A DNA stretch of 64,000 bases from Aquitalea magnusonii (lineage in GTDB: Bacteria > Pseudomonadota > Gammaproteobacteria > Burkholderiales > Chromobacteriaceae), in assembly GCF_003202035.1 (NCBI RefSeq), contig NZ_QJKC01000008.1, positions 124,001 through 188,000 on the forward strand, written 5' to 3'. A program made the translations under genes and the position numbers. Below the pieces are notes generated by a model. That model was not told the origin of the DNA. It saw nothing but the letters and a program-made list of their open reading frames with translations, and did no database searches. This document shows, one piece after another, positions 36,471 through 45,796 of this stretch (positions are counted from its first letter, which is position 1; every line of letters begins with the position of its first letter).

Positions 36471-37502
36471 TTAGCCCTGCTCGTCCTTGCGCTCCAGCAA
36501 CATGGCATCGCCATAGCTGAAGAAGCGGTATTCCTGCTGCACCGCATGGGCGTAGGCCGCACGCATTTCCGCATAGCCGGCAAAGGCCGACACCAGCATC
36601 AGCAAGGTGGATTTGGGCAGGTGGAAATTGGTCAGCAAACGGTCCACCACGCGGAAACGATAACCCGGCGTGATGAAGATGTCGGTTTCGCCACGACCAG
36701 CCAGCAGTTCGCCACTGCGTGCGGCGGATTCCAGTGCGCGCATGCTGGTGGTGCCCACCGCCAGTACCTTGTTGCCACGGGCATGGGCGGCCTGGATCAG
36801 CTCGTAAGTGCGTTGCGGCACATCGTAGATTTCGCTGTGCATCTTGTGATCGGCAATGTTTTCCACCCGCACCGGCTGGAAGGTGCCTGCGCCCACATGC
36901 AGGGTGACATAGGCCAGCTCCACGCCCTTGGCCTGCAAGGCCGCCAGCATGTCTTCGGTAAAGTGCAGGCCGGCGGTGGGTGCTGCCACCGCGCCCTGTT
37001 CACGGGCATAGACGGTCTGGTAGCGCTCGTCGTCATCGCCTTCGGCACTTCTCTCTATATAGGGAGGCAGTGGCAGCTTGCCCGAGGCTTCCAGAATGTC
37101 GAAGACATTGTCTTCGGCCAGAAAGCGCAGCTTGAACAGCGCGTCGTCGCGCTCGACCATTTCCGCTTCCCAGCGTTCGGCAAAAATCAGCCGCGTGCCG
37201 GGCTTGGGCGATTTGGAAGAGCGCACATGAGCCAGCACGGTATGGGCATCCAGCACGCGCTCGACCAGGGCTTCTATCTTGCCGCCGCTGGCTTTTTCGC
37301 CAAATAGCCTGGCCTTGATGACGCGGGTATCGTTGAATACCATCACGTCACCGGCGCTGACGTGGGCGGCAAAATCGGCAAACTGCCCGTCGCTCAGGCT
37401 AGTGCCGGCAACATGCAGCAAACGGCTGGCACCGCGCACCGCGGGCGGATGCTGGGCAATCAGGTGTTCTGGCAGGTGGTAATCGAAATCAGACAGCAGC
37501 AT
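36471..37502 (-). CDS. queA: tRNA S-adenosylmethionine ribosyltransferase-isomerase QueA
   Basis: A 343-residue enzyme that transfers the ribosyl part of SAM to preQ1 in tRNA, giving epoxyqueuosine. Family segments include [56 protein letters not shown] and [11 protein letters not shown]. It heads the leftward operon queA-DUF971-ubiE-lysE-ubiJ-ubiB; a minus-strand TATAAT at 37531-37536 is a likely -10 box 29 bp ahead. Confidence 0.96.
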   Translation of the reverse strand: MLLSDFDYHLPEHLIAQHPPAVRGASRLLHVAGTSLSDGQFADFAAHVSAGDVMVFNDTRVIKARLFGEKASGGKIEALVERVLDAHTVLAHVRSSKSPKPGTRLIFAERWEAEMVERDDALFKLRFLAEDNVFDILEASGKLPLPPYIERSAEGDDDERYQTVYAREQGAVAAPTAGLHFTEDMLAALQAKGVELAYVTLHVGAGTFQPVRVENIADHKMHSEIYDVPQRTYELIQAAHARGNKVLAVGTTSMRALESAARSGELLAGRGETDIFITPGYRFRVVDRLLTNFHLPKSTLLMLVSAFAGYAEMRAAYAHAVQQEYRFFSYGDAMLLERKDEQG

Positions 37503-37802
37503 GGCGTGAAGCTCGAATCAAAACCGGCAAATTATACCCGCGCCAGCCAGCCCCGGCACGGACTTGTTCTGCCAGACGCCGAATTTGAGCTTGATCAAGA
37601 GTGTGGCGCAAGGAACTGTAAAAAATTTGCCACCGTTTAAAATGCGGTTCACTGTAGTGCATTCGCTCGAAATGGCGGGCTTTCCGGCCAAATCCGGCGC
37701 AGCGGCCAAACATCAAACAACCGTTTGAAATACTGGAAAAGCTAGACATCGTGTCGCCATTTGCGGCAAACTCGCGCCCATGTTGAACTCAGGAGCAAAG
37801 CT
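37503..37802. other. Divergent promoter region between queA and aroQ
   Basis: About 300 bp with no credible gene. It holds the queA -10 candidate (37531-37536), A+T-rich stretches near 37617-37645 and the aroQ Shine-Dalgarno AGGAG at 37791-37795. A short frame on the minus strand has no family support. Confidence 0.5.
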
Positions 37803-38252
37803 TTGACCGGAAAAATCCTTGTGCTGCACGGCCCCAACCTCAATCTGCTCGGAACACGGGAACCACAGCACTATGGCCGGGATACGCTTGCCTCCATCAA
37901 CCAGCGGCTGACCGAACAGGCCAGCGCCGCCGGTTTCGAGCTTGAGGCGCTGCAAAGCAACGCCGAACACCTCTTGATTGACCGCGTCCACGCCTGCATG
38001 ACAGACGGAACGTCGTTCATCATCATCAATCCAGCGGCCTTCACCCACACCAGCGTTGCCCTGCGTGACGCCATTTCCGGGGTGAAGGTGCCATTCATAG
38101 AAGTCCACCTGTCCAACGTCCACGCCCGTGAACCCTTCCGCCAGCATTCGTATTTTTCCGATCTGGCGGTCGGCGTGATCTGCGGCCTGGGCGCGCAGGG
38201 CTATGAGCTGGCACTTGCGCACGCCATCCGGCGTCTGTCCGCGCAAGCCTGA
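37803..38252 (+). CDS. aroQ: Type II 3-dehydroquinate dehydratase
   Basis: A 149-residue type II dehydroquinase of the shikimate pathway. It has the family start [17 protein letters not shown] with the catalytic Tyr in [37 protein letters not shown], and [11 protein letters not shown] near the C terminus. The start is TTG at 37803, chosen because an AGGAG site precedes it by eight bases; upstream in-frame codons lie before that site. accB follows 34 bp downstream, the common aroQ-accB-accC order. Confidence 0.95.
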   Translation: MTGKILVLHGPNLNLLGTREPQHYGRDTLASINQRLTEQASAAGFELEALQSNAEHLLIDRVHACMTDGTSFIIINPAAFTHTSVALRDAISGVKVPFIEVHLSNVHAREPFRQHSYFSDLAVGVICGLGAQGYELALAHAIRRLSAQA

Positions 38253-38286
38253 GCATAATAAAGTACATCCCATCCGAAGGATTACC

Positions 38287-38748
38287 ATGGATCTGCGTAA
38301 ACTGAAGAAACTGATCGATCTCGTCGAAGAATCCGGCATTGCCGAGCTCGAGGTGACCGAAGGGGAAGAGAAAGTCCGCATCACCCGCGTATCGGCCAAC
38401 ACCCAGATCGCCTACGCCCAGCCGATGATGCAGATGCCGATGCAACAGCAAATGGCCGCACCGGCCGCCGCACCGGCCGCTGCCGCAGCCGAAGCACCGG
38501 CTGCCGCCAACAACGCCAATGCGCTGAAGTCGCCGATGGTCGGCACCTTCTACCGTTCGGCCAGCCCGGGCTCCAAGCCTTTTGTCGAAGTGGGCCAGAG
38601 CGTGAATGCCGGGGATACCCTGTGCATCATCGAAGCCATGAAACTGATGAACGAAATCGAAGCGGATCGTTCCGGCGTGGTGAAGGCCGTACTGGCCGAA
38701 GACGGCCAGCCGGTTGAATACGGCGAGCCGCTGTTCATCATCGAATAA
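38287..38748 (+). CDS. accB: Biotin carboxyl carrier protein of acetyl-CoA carboxylase
   Basis: A 153-residue carrier. The N-terminal domain (1-40) is followed by an Ala/Pro/Gln-rich flexible linker (about 45-80) and the biotinyl domain with K119 in the EAMKLMNE motif; the thumb segment [17 protein letters not shown] is also present. Biotin on K119 is carboxylated by AccC and used by AccAD for malonyl-CoA. Confidence 0.97.
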   Translation: MDLRKLKKLIDLVEESGIAELEVTEGEEKVRITRVSANTQIAYAQPMMQMPMQQQMAAPAAAPAAAAAEAPAAANNANALKSPMVGTFYRSASPGSKPFVEVGQSVNAGDTLCIIEAMKLMNEIEADRSGVVKAVLAEDGQPVEYGEPLFIIE

Positions 38749-38845
38749 TTCTCTCTGCTTCGCTAATAGACGCCAGAGATGACAGGGCACGACGCAGCGT
38801 CTGTGCCCTTGTCGTTTGACGCGCCACTCAACGGACGTCCCTACC

Positions 38846-40204
38846 ATGTTTGAAAAAATCCTGATTGCAAACCGCGGCGAAATCGCCCTGCGCATCCAGC
38901 GCGCCTGCCGCGAAATGGGCATCAAGACCGTGGTCGTGCATTCCGAAGCCGACCGCGAAGCCAAATACGTCAAGCTGGCCGATGAATCGGTCTGCATTGG
39001 CCCGGCCCCGTCGACCAAGAGCTATCTGAATGTGCCGGCGCTGATTGCCGCTGCAGAAGTGACCGACGCCCAGGCCATCCACCCCGGTTATGGCTTTCTG
39101 TCGGAAAACGCCGACTTTGCCGAACGGGTGGAACAGTCCGGTTTCGTCTTCATCGGCCCGCGCCCGGAAACCATCCGCCTGATGGGCGACAAGGTCTCCG
39201 CCAAGGATGCGATGATTGCCGCCGGCGTGCCCTGCGTGCCGGGTTCCGAAGGTGCCTTGCCGGATGATCCGGCCGAGATCGTCAAGATCGCCAAGAAAAT
39301 CGGCTTCCCGGTCATCATCAAGGCAGCAGGCGGCGGCGGTGGCCGTGGCATGCGCGTGGTGCATACCGAAGGTGCGCTGATCAACTCGGTACAGATGACC
39401 CGCACCGAAGCCGGCGCCGCATTCGGCAACCCGACTGTCTACATGGAGAAATACCTGCAGCAGCCGCGCCATATCGAAATCCAGATCCTGGCCGACGAAT
39501 ACGGCAATGCCATCTACCTGGGCGAACGCGATTGCTCGATGCAGCGCCGTCACCAGAAAATCATCGAAGAAGCACCGGCTCCGGGCATCACAGACGAGCA
39601 GCGCCAGCGCATTGGCACCGCCTGCGCCGAAGCCTGCAGCCGCATCGGCTACCGTGGCGCCGGCACCTTTGAATTCCTGTTTGAAAACGGCGAGTTCTAC
39701 TTCATCGAAATGAACACCCGCGTACAGGTGGAACACCCGGTGACCGAGATGATCACCGGCGTGGACATCGTGCAGGAGCAGATCCGCATTGCCGCCGGCG
39801 AAAAGCTGCGCTACAAGCAAAGCGACATCGTACTGCGCGGTCATGCCATGGAATGCCGTATCAACGCCGAAGACCCGTTTACCTTCGTGCCCTCGCCGGG
39901 CAAGATCGAAAGCTACCACCCGGCCGGTGGCCCGGGCATCCGCATTGATTCGCATATCTACCAGGGCTATACCGTGCCGTCGCACTACGACTCCATGGTC
40001 GGCAAGCTGATTTCCTACGGCGACACCCGCGAACAGGCCATGGCGCGCATGCGCGTGGCCCTGTCGGAAATCTCCATCTCCGGCATCAAGACCAATATCC
40101 CGCTGCACCAGGAATTGTTCATGGATGCCGCCTTCCAGCGTGGCAGCACCAGCATTCACTATCTGGAAGAACGCCTGTCGCAGATGAAAAAGGGAGAGGC
40201 ATAA
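38846..40204 (+). CDS. accC: Biotin carboxylase subunit of acetyl-CoA carboxylase
   Basis: A 452-residue ATP-grasp enzyme carboxylating AccB-bound biotin. It shows [17 protein letters not shown], the glycine-rich ATP lid [50 protein letters not shown] and [14 protein letters not shown]. The stop shares one base with the prmA start (TAATG). Confidence 0.98.
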   Translation: MFEKILIANRGEIALRIQRACREMGIKTVVVHSEADREAKYVKLADESVCIGPAPSTKSYLNVPALIAAAEVTDAQAIHPGYGFLSENADFAERVEQSGFVFIGPRPETIRLMGDKVSAKDAMIAAGVPCVPGSEGALPDDPAEIVKIAKKIGFPVIIKAAGGGGGRGMRVVHTEGALINSVQMTRTEAGAAFGNPTVYMEKYLQQPRHIEIQILADEYGNAIYLGERDCSMQRRHQKIIEEAPAPGITDEQRQRIGTACAEACSRIGYRGAGTFEFLFENGEFYFIEMNTRVQVEHPVTEMITGVDIVQEQIRIAAGEKLRYKQSDIVLRGHAMECRINAEDPFTFVPSPGKIESYHPAGGPGIRIDSHIYQGYTVPSHYDSMVGKLISYGDTREQAMARMRVALSEISISGIKTNIPLHQELFMDAAFQRGSTSIHYLEERLSQMKKGEA

Positions 40205-41100
40205 TGGCCTGGCTGCAAGCCACCATCGACACCGATTCGGCGGTGGCCGAACGCCTGGCCGATGCCTTGATGGACGCCGGCGCACTGTCGACCGCCATTG
40301 AAGATGCGCTGGCCGGCACCGAGCTGGAACAGCCCATTTTCGGCGAACCCGGCATGCCGGTGGACAAGCTGTGGAATCACAGCCGCATCATCACCCTGTT
40401 TGCCGAAGATGCCGATGTCGCGCTGCTGATCGCCGCCGCCTGCACCGCCTGCAAGCTGGCCATGCCGGCCTACAAGACCGAACGCGTGGAAGAGCAGGAC
40501 TGGGTACGCCTGACGCAATCCCAGTTCGAGCCCATCCGCATTTCGGACCGCCTGTGGATCACCCCCACCTGGCACGATGCACCGTCGCCGGACGCCATCA
40601 ACCTGCAACTGGACCCGGGCCTCGCCTTCGGTACTGGCAGCCATCCCACCACGCGGCTGTGCCTGCAATGGCTGGATGCGCACATTGCCGGTGGTGAAAG
40701 CGTGCTGGATTACGGCTGCGGCTCCGGCATTCTGGCCATTGCCGCCCTCAAGCTGGGCGCAGGCACGGCGCTGGGGGTGGATATCGATGCCCAGGCGGTG
40801 CGTTCCAGCCGCGACAATGCCGAACAGAACCAGGTCAGCGCCACCTTCTGCCTGCCGGATGCCAATCCGGCCGCGCAGTATGATGTGGTACTGGCCAATA
40901 TCCTGGCCAATCCGCTGCGCATGCTCGGCCAGCTGTTGGCAAGCCATGTAAAAACCGGTGGTAGAATCGTGCTTTCCGGTATTCTTGCCGAACAGGCTGA
41001 TGAACTGTCTGCCATTTATGCGCAATGGTTCACCATGGATACGCCCGTGTTCGACGAGGGTTGGACACGATTGACAGGAACCCGACGCCCAAGCGTATGA
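40204..41100 (+). CDS. prmA: Ribosomal protein L11 methyltransferase
   Basis: A 298-residue SAM methyltransferase trimethylating ribosomal protein L11. The N-terminal substrate-recognition domain leads to the motif DPGLAFGTGSHPTTRLCLQWL and SAM motif I VLDYGCGSGILAIAALKLGA, then VLANILANPL. It is coupled to accC by one-base overlap, and its stop overlaps the next gene by four bases. Confidence 0.96.
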   Translation: MAWLQATIDTDSAVAERLADALMDAGALSTAIEDALAGTELEQPIFGEPGMPVDKLWNHSRIITLFAEDADVALLIAAACTACKLAMPAYKTERVEEQDWVRLTQSQFEPIRISDRLWITPTWHDAPSPDAINLQLDPGLAFGTGSHPTTRLCLQWLDAHIAGGESVLDYGCGSGILAIAALKLGAGTALGVDIDAQAVRSSRDNAEQNQVSATFCLPDANPAAQYDVVLANILANPLRMLGQLLASHVKTGGRIVLSGILAEQADELSAIYAQWFTMDTPVFDEGWTRLTGTRRPSV

Positions 41101-42257
41101 GCTATACGACACAGTGCCCCAGTTGCCAGACCCGTTTCAAGGTTAACGACAAGCAGTTATCTGCCGCCAACGGACTCGTCCGCTGCGGGCGCTGTTCGCA
41201 TGTATTCAACGCCACCGAGCATTTTGTCAGTACCGACACCCCGCCGCCGGTACTGACGCCGCCACCGCTGGCTCCGCAGCCCGCGCCGGCCACGCCGCCG
41301 GCAGCCGCCCGCACGCCGCAGCCACCAGCCGATCCGATGGACGATTTCGAGCTGGAACTGCCCGACTTCGACCCGCAAACTGCGGCCGGACCGGCTCCAG
41401 CCGCGGATTTCGAGCTGGAAGCTGCCCCCGCGCTGGCACCTGCCACCGAGCTGCAGCAGCCCGACAGCGCCAGCAGCCGCGAGGCAGAAGAATTCCAGCG
41501 CGCACTGGCCGAAGCCCTGCAAACCCGCAAAAACAGCCCGCCACCCAGCCAGAATTACGTCGCCGAACTGGATGAGCCAGAACAATCCGCTCCGCTGCCC
41601 GATGTATTCGGCAACAAACGTCGCCGTGGCGAACAGGCCGATGATGTCCCGCCGCCCGCAGCTGCGCCCAGCAGCGAGCAGGCTGACATTCCGGCTCCAC
41701 CGCCGCGCCCGCCCCACCCCTATGGCGATCTGGGCGAAACAGATGAGGACAGCAGCAAGGACGAACAGCGGCGCAATCCGCTACTGACCGTGGCCATGGT
41801 CTTGCTGGCCATCATCGGCAGCGTGCTGCTGGCCGGCCAGCTGGTTTACTTCAACCGCACCCGCATTGCCGCCGAAGTACCGGAAGCGCGGCCGGCGCTG
41901 GAGGCTTTCTGCCATATTGCCGGTTGCAGCGTGCCCTGGCCCACTGATATCGCGCAGATCCGCACCGAATGGTCGGAGCTGGCCTTCGTGCCGGAACATG
42001 CCAACCTGATCCAGCTGTCCGCCACGCTGAAAAACCATGCCGCCTTTGCCCAGAACTATCCGATGCTGGAAGTTTCGCTCAAGGATGCCGACGACCAGGT
42101 GCTGATCCGCAAGGTGTTCTCGCCCAAGGAATACCTGAAGGCCGACGACTTCAAGCTGCAGCGCTTCAATGCCAACAGCGAGGTGAAAGTCACCATGCGG
42201 CTGGATGCCGGCAAGGTGCGCGCCATGGGCTACAGCCTGTACTGGTTCTATCCCTGA
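41097..42257 (+). CDS. Zinc-ribbon, single-pass membrane protein (DUF3426)
   Basis: A 386-residue protein beginning with a zinc ribbon of the MJ0042 type (C7-x2-C10 and C30-x2-C33), followed by about 200 residues rich in Pro, Ala, Glu and Asp. One membrane helix (LLTVAMVLLAIIGSVLLAGQ) leads to a C-terminal DUF3426 domain expected outside the cytoplasm. Ordinary neighbour of prmA in beta- and gammaproteobacteria; function not established. Start 41097 overlaps the prmA stop (ATGA). Confidence 0.88.
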   Translation: MSYTTQCPSCQTRFKVNDKQLSAANGLVRCGRCSHVFNATEHFVSTDTPPPVLTPPPLAPQPAPATPPAAARTPQPPADPMDDFELELPDFDPQTAAGPAPAADFELEAAPALAPATELQQPDSASSREAEEFQRALAEALQTRKNSPPPSQNYVAELDEPEQSAPLPDVFGNKRRRGEQADDVPPPAAAPSSEQADIPAPPPRPPHPYGDLGETDEDSSKDEQRRNPLLTVAMVLLAIIGSVLLAGQLVYFNRTRIAAEVPEARPALEAFCHIAGCSVPWPTDIAQIRTEWSELAFVPEHANLIQLSATLKNHAAFAQNYPMLEVSLKDADDQVLIRKVFSPKEYLKADDFKLQRFNANSEVKVTMRLDAGKVRAMGYSLYWFYP

Positions 42258-42276
42258 GCGGCAGCTCGCCCGTCAC

Positions 42277-42299
42277 AAGCGGCCTCGGCCGCTTTTTTT
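42277..42299 (+). terminator. Terminator of the aroQ-accBC-prmA run
   Basis: AGCGGCC-tc-GGCCGCT with seven T following, 20 bp after the DUF3426 stop. Confidence 0.9.
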
Positions 42300-42381
42300 G
42301 TGCCCGCAGGTCAACAGAATGGCGAATCGGCCTTGTATTTGGCGCCCTGCTGTCCACCATGAAAGGATAAGGAGGCAGCAC

Positions 42382-42957
42382 ATGGACGATTTCATACTGC
42401 AGTATGGTGACGAGGCCATTCCGGTGAGCGGCGAATTCCCGCGGCCGGACAGTTATCTGCCCAGCTTCATGCTGGTGGATGAATACAAACGCGATATTGC
42501 GCTGGAGGCGTTTGCCGGCCAGCCCAAGGTGATTCTGACCTTGCTGTCGCTGGACGAGGAAGAACACGGCGGCCTGGCACTGCTGCGCGACACCCGGCGC
42601 TTTCTCGAAAGCTGGCCGGCACTGCAGCTGATCGTGGTCTGTGTCGATTCGCCCTCTTCCCTGCTGCGCAGCCGGCACGAACATGGCCTGCCCGGCGTCA
42701 CCCTGCTGTCCACCCTGCGTGGTCGCGATTTTCACAAGCAATACGGGGTACTGGCCAGTGGCTATCCGCTTAGCGGCTATACCGCCCCGGCCATCCTGAT
42801 TGCCGACGGCGACAATATCATTCTCTATGCTGAGCGCCTGCGCCACAGTAATGGCCGTTTCAATCAGCACGAGATTGCCCTGCGCCTGCAACAGGCCGCA
42901 CCGGCGGATGAACCCGCCGCGACGGCCGGCACAGACGAGGCCGGCAGCCCGCCCTGA
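42382..42957 (+). CDS. Tpx-like thioredoxin-fold protein lacking catalytic cysteines
   Basis: A 191-residue protein whose order of segments follows thiol peroxidase Tpx: the first strands, an FAGQPKVILTLLSLD strand corresponding to the Tpx active-site strand, then VTLLSTLRGRDFHKQYGV and GYTAPAILIADGDNIILYAE. The peroxidatic Cys position is H62 (SLDEEEHGG), and the resolving Cys region reads RSRHEHGL. The only Cys, C87, lies in a strand (VVCVD) that is not a catalytic position. It therefore cannot use the normal peroxidase chemistry. A strong AAGGAGG Shine-Dalgarno shows it is expressed. Role unknown; chaperone-like, binding or regulatory use is possible. Confidence 0.75.
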   Translation: MDDFILQYGDEAIPVSGEFPRPDSYLPSFMLVDEYKRDIALEAFAGQPKVILTLLSLDEEEHGGLALLRDTRRFLESWPALQLIVVCVDSPSSLLRSRHEHGLPGVTLLSTLRGRDFHKQYGVLASGYPLSGYTAPAILIADGDNIILYAERLRHSNGRFNQHEIALRLQQAAPADEPAATAGTDEAGSPP

Positions 42958-43094
42958 AGCCGCGGCGGGATCAGCCAGCACAGCATGAGTGGCCGGTGAT
43001 GACGATGCGCACCGGCCAAAGTTCCGCGCTATTGAACACCAATAGTAAACAAATGATTTAAATAACCAGTATTTATTGAACCAATCGCCAAAAA

Positions 43095-43100
43095 TATACT
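43095..43100 (+). promoter_or_regulatory. -10 box candidate for the small exported protein gene
   Basis: TATACT lies in an A/T-rich stretch 54 bp before the ATG; no well-spaced -35 box was found. Confidence 0.35.
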
Positions 43101-43153
43101 GTCACCAAGCTGCAGAACACAGCAGACCCCCTCTCTTCAGCAAGGAATACAGT

Positions 43154-43384
43154 ATGAAAACCCTGGCCATCGCCCTGATTACCCTGATCAGCAGCAGCAC
43201 CGTTTTTGCCCACGGCCGCGAGCACAACCCACCGCCAGCCGCCACGGTAAGCGCCTGGCAGGCCGAGCAGCAAGCCATCAACAATGATTTCGCCAGACTG
43301 CCGGCCGCCGAACAGCAGCGTATCCAGAAAATCCATGCCTACTGGGATGCGCAAAGCCTGCGCGAGAACCAGCACACGCACTAG
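43154..43384 (+). CDS. Small exported protein, His-ended
   Basis: A 76-residue protein with a signal peptide (MKTLAIALITLISSSTVFA) cleaved before HGREH. The mature part of about 57 residues begins HGREHN and ends NQHTH, so both ends can offer His ligands for metals. The middle is helical (WQAEQQAINNDFARL). I know no named family. Its own promoter-like region and a flanking terminator show it is transcribed alone. A periplasmic metal-binding or stress role is only a guess. Confidence 0.65.
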   Translation: MKTLAIALITLISSSTVFAHGREHNPPPAATVSAWQAEQQAINNDFARLPAAEQQRIQKIHAYWDAQSLRENQHTH

Positions 43385-43406
43385 GCAGCCGATATACGCA
43401 GCACAC

Positions 43407-43432
43407 AAAAAAGCCTCCATTCCGGAGGCTTT
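43407..43432. terminator. Bidirectional terminator between the small exported protein gene and gpsA
   Basis: AAGCCTCC and GGAGGCTT pair around five bases, with A-runs before (T-run on minus strand for gpsA) and TTT after. Confidence 0.8.
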
Positions 43433-43454
43433 GTTGACTGGCATGGCCGCACCG

Positions 43455-44459
43455 TCAATCCAGCGCGCCACCACCTTCCGACTTGGGCGCACGGCTCAGC
43501 AAGCCTTCCACCACCCGGTGCGGATCATTGCCCTGATACAGCAGGCCACATACGGCGGCGGTGATCGGCATTTCCACTTCCAGTCTTTCCGCCATGGTCA
43601 GCACTTCGCGGGCAGTGCTCACCCCTTCGGCCACATGGCCCAGTTCGGCCAGAATGGTTTCCAGCGATTTGCCTTCGGCCAGTTTCAAGCCTACCTGGCG
43701 GTTGCGCGACAGCGCACCGGTGCAGGTGAGAATGAGATCGCCCATGCCGGACAAACCCATCATGGTTTGCTGGCTGGCACCCAGCGCACTGGCCAGCCGG
43801 GTGATTTCTGCCAGACCACGGGTGATGAGCGCGGCGCGGGCATTCATGCCAAAACCCAGGCCATCGGCCACACCGGTGGCAATGGCCATCACGTTTTTGA
43901 CGGCGCCGCCCACTTCCACCCCCACCAGATCATCATTGGCATACAGCCGCAGCAAGGGGCTGTGCAGCTCGCGCGCCATGCGCCGGGCAAACTCGGCATC
44001 ATCGGCGGCAATGGTGACGGCAGCCGGCAGACCCTCGGCCACTTCGCGGGCAAAGCTGGGGCCGGACAATACGCCGCAGGGGTGATCCGGCGGCAATTCT
44101 TCGGCCACCACCTGATGCGGCAACAGGCTGGAACCGGCTTCGAAGCCTTTGCACGCCCACAGGATGGGCGGCAGCGACGAGGACAGTGCCGTCAAGGCGC
44201 GCAAGGTCGGCCGCAGGCCGACGATGGGGGTGACGATAAGGATCAGCTCGGCACCATGGATGGCGCGCGGCAATTCTGCGGTCAGCGTGATGCTGGCGGG
44301 AAAGGGGCTGTCGGGCAGATAGCGGCGGTTGACACGCTCGGCAGCCATTTCCGACATCTGGGCGGCATCGCGGCCCCACAGGCTGACGTCATGATGACGG
44401 GCAAAGGCCAGCGCCAGGGCGCTACCCCAGGCTCCACTCCCCAGAATGGCCAGTTTCAT
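43455..44459 (-). CDS. gpsA: Glycerol-3-phosphate dehydrogenase [NAD(P)+]
   Basis: A 334-residue soluble enzyme reducing dihydroxyacetone phosphate to sn-glycerol-3-phosphate for phospholipids. The nucleotide motif is [11 protein letters not shown]; the catalytic lysine region [21 protein letters not shown] and [12 protein letters not shown] are conserved. It is in the grxC-secB-gpsA cluster known from E. coli, here with an SH3 gene between secB and gpsA. Confidence 0.97.
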   Translation of the reverse strand: MKLAILGSGAWGSALALAFARHHDVSLWGRDAAQMSEMAAERVNRRYLPDSPFPASITLTAELPRAIHGAELILIVTPIVGLRPTLRALTALSSSLPPILWACKGFEAGSSLLPHQVVAEELPPDHPCGVLSGPSFAREVAEGLPAAVTIAADDAEFARRMARELHSPLLRLYANDDLVGVEVGGAVKNVMAIATGVADGLGFGMNARAALITRGLAEITRLASALGASQQTMMGLSGMGDLILTCTGALSRNRQVGLKLAEGKSLETILAELGHVAEGVSTAREVLTMAERLEVEMPITAAVCGLLYQGNDPHRVVEGLLSRAPKSEGGGALD

Positions 44460-44462
44460 GGT

Positions 44463-44909
44463 TTACAGGCCCCACAGATCGGTAATGCGGGCAAAGCCGC
44501 TGCTGCCATCGCGGTGCTTGACCTTGACCCAGCCATCCTTGGGCGCTTCCTGCCATTGCAGCACGCCATCGCGGGCCACGCTGAACACGGGCTGGCCATC
44601 GGCCGAGGCCGTGGCGCGCACCACGGCCTGGTCGGCCGTCACCAGCAGCCAGCGCTGGCCGGACAGCGCCGCCTGCGGAATCCAGGCAATGCCGCCGGTG
44701 GCATCACGCACGCGTGCCCACTCTTTCTGGCTGGACAACACTTCCACCGGATAATAACGGCTGACCAGGAACAGCTTTTTGGCACTCAATGCGGGCGCCT
44801 CGTACAGCGCCACACCGGTTTCCTTGACCGAACGGAATTCCAGCGCCTGCGCCGGCAGGGCATGCAGCCCGGCCAGCACGGCAGCAGCAGTGACGAGGCG
44901 GCGCAGCAT
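44463..44909 (-). CDS. Periplasmic SH3-like domain protein
   Basis: A 148-residue exported protein. Residues 1-22 are a signal peptide ending PAQA. Two bacterial SH3-like repeats follow (about 27-80 with VALYEAPALSAKKLFLVSRYYPVEVLSSQKEWARVRD, and 85-145 with VVRATASADGQPVFSVARDGVLQWQEAPKDGWVKVKH). Such domains bind peptidoglycan or proteins. Its ATG shares one base with the secB stop (TGATG), so it is translated with secB. Confidence 0.82.
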   Translation of the reverse strand: MLRRLVTAAAVLAGLHALPAQALEFRSVKETGVALYEAPALSAKKLFLVSRYYPVEVLSSQKEWARVRDATGGIAWIPQAALSGQRWLLVTADQAVVRATASADGQPVFSVARDGVLQWQEAPKDGWVKVKHRDGSSGFARITDLWGL

Positions 44910-45361
44910 CAGGCGTTGCCGGCTTCGGCTTGCTGGGCGCGCTGCTGCATGTACAGCGCTTCGAAGTTGATCGGCGACAGCAGCACCGGCGGGAAGCCGG
45001 CACGGTTCACCAGATTGGAAACGGTTTCACGGGCGTAGGGGAACAGGATGTTCGGGCAGGCCACGCCGAGAATCGGCTCGATGTCTTCAACCGGTACGTT
45101 TTCGATGCGGAAGATGCCGGCTTCGGTCACTTCGCACAGGAACATGGTTTTTTCCGGCAGCTTGGCGGTCACGGTCACGGTCAGCGCCACTTCGTAAAAG
45201 CCTTCATCGACCTGCTTGCCTTCGCTGGCCAGCTGCATGTCGATTTCCGGCTGGGCCGCTTCCAGATAGACCTGCGGTGCATTCGGCACTTCCAGGGACA
45301 GATCTTTTACGTAGATTTTTTCGATGGAGAATACCGGTTGCAGCTCTTGTTGCTCGCTCAT
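44909..45361 (-). CDS. secB: Protein-export chaperone SecB
   Basis: A 150-residue tetrameric chaperone that keeps preproteins unfolded for SecA. The family segments [76 protein letters not shown] are all visible. Order grxC-secB-gpsA is conserved. Confidence 0.98.
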   Translation of the reverse strand: MSEQQELQPVFSIEKIYVKDLSLEVPNAPQVYLEAAQPEIDMQLASEGKQVDEGFYEVALTVTVTAKLPEKTMFLCEVTEAGIFRIENVPVEDIEPILGVACPNILFPYARETVSNLVNRAGFPPVLLSPINFEALYMQQRAQQAEAGNA

Positions 45362-45509
45362 GTCTCAGTCTCGCTGATGGCCGCCAATGGCAGCCGGTTG
45401 CAAAGGAAAATCAGGTTTGCATCATCGCATGAAAGCACGGTGTGCGGCCAGTGTGTCCCGGCGGGAATGGGCCGCTGCGGCGCAGGACTCCGTGCTTGCT
45501 TGATTGGCG

Positions 45510-45767
45510 TCAATCCGCCAGCAGCACATCCAGCTTGCCGGCCTGGTTCAGGGCCACCAGGTCATCGCAGCCGCCGACGTGGGTGTCGCCGATGAAGATT
45601 TGCGGCACGGTGCGCCGACCGGTGCTGCTCATCATGCGCTCGCGCGCCGCATCGTCCAGATCGATGCGGATTTCTTCGATGCCGGTCACACCCTTGCTGG
45701 CCAGCACTTGCTTGGCGCGGATGCAATAGGGGCAGACCGCCGTGGTATACATGGTGACGTGTTTCAT
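45510..45767 (-). CDS. grxC: Glutaredoxin 3
   Basis: An 85-residue glutaredoxin with active site C12-P-Y-C15 and the glutathione-binding TVPQIFIGDTHVGGCDDL segment. It reduces disulfides with glutathione. Located 148 bp before secB; the spacing leaves room for a secB promoter. Confidence 0.97.
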   Translation of the reverse strand: MKHVTMYTTAVCPYCIRAKQVLASKGVTGIEEIRIDLDDAARERMMSSTGRRTVPQIFIGDTHVGGCDDLVALNQAGKLDVLLAD

Positions 45768-45796
45768 GACAAAACCTGTTTGATGCGTGGTGGGAT

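Noticed and set aside
37489-37749. An 86-codon frame in the queA-aroQ intergenic region
   Set aside because: It overlaps the queA start and promoter, has no Shine-Dalgarno support and no recognisable features.
38446-38526. Ala/Pro repeat-like DNA in accB
   Set aside because: This is the normal flexible linker of the biotin carrier, not a mobile or regulatory repeat.
38828-40285. A 485-codon open frame antisense to accC
   Set aside because: It is a shadow of the highly conserved AccC gene, with low-complexity Gly/His/Asp composition and no domains.
43284-45038. A 584-codon open frame antisense to gpsA and the SH3 gene
   Set aside because: It covers two real leftward genes and is rich in His/Gln/Gly repeats typical of antisense frames.
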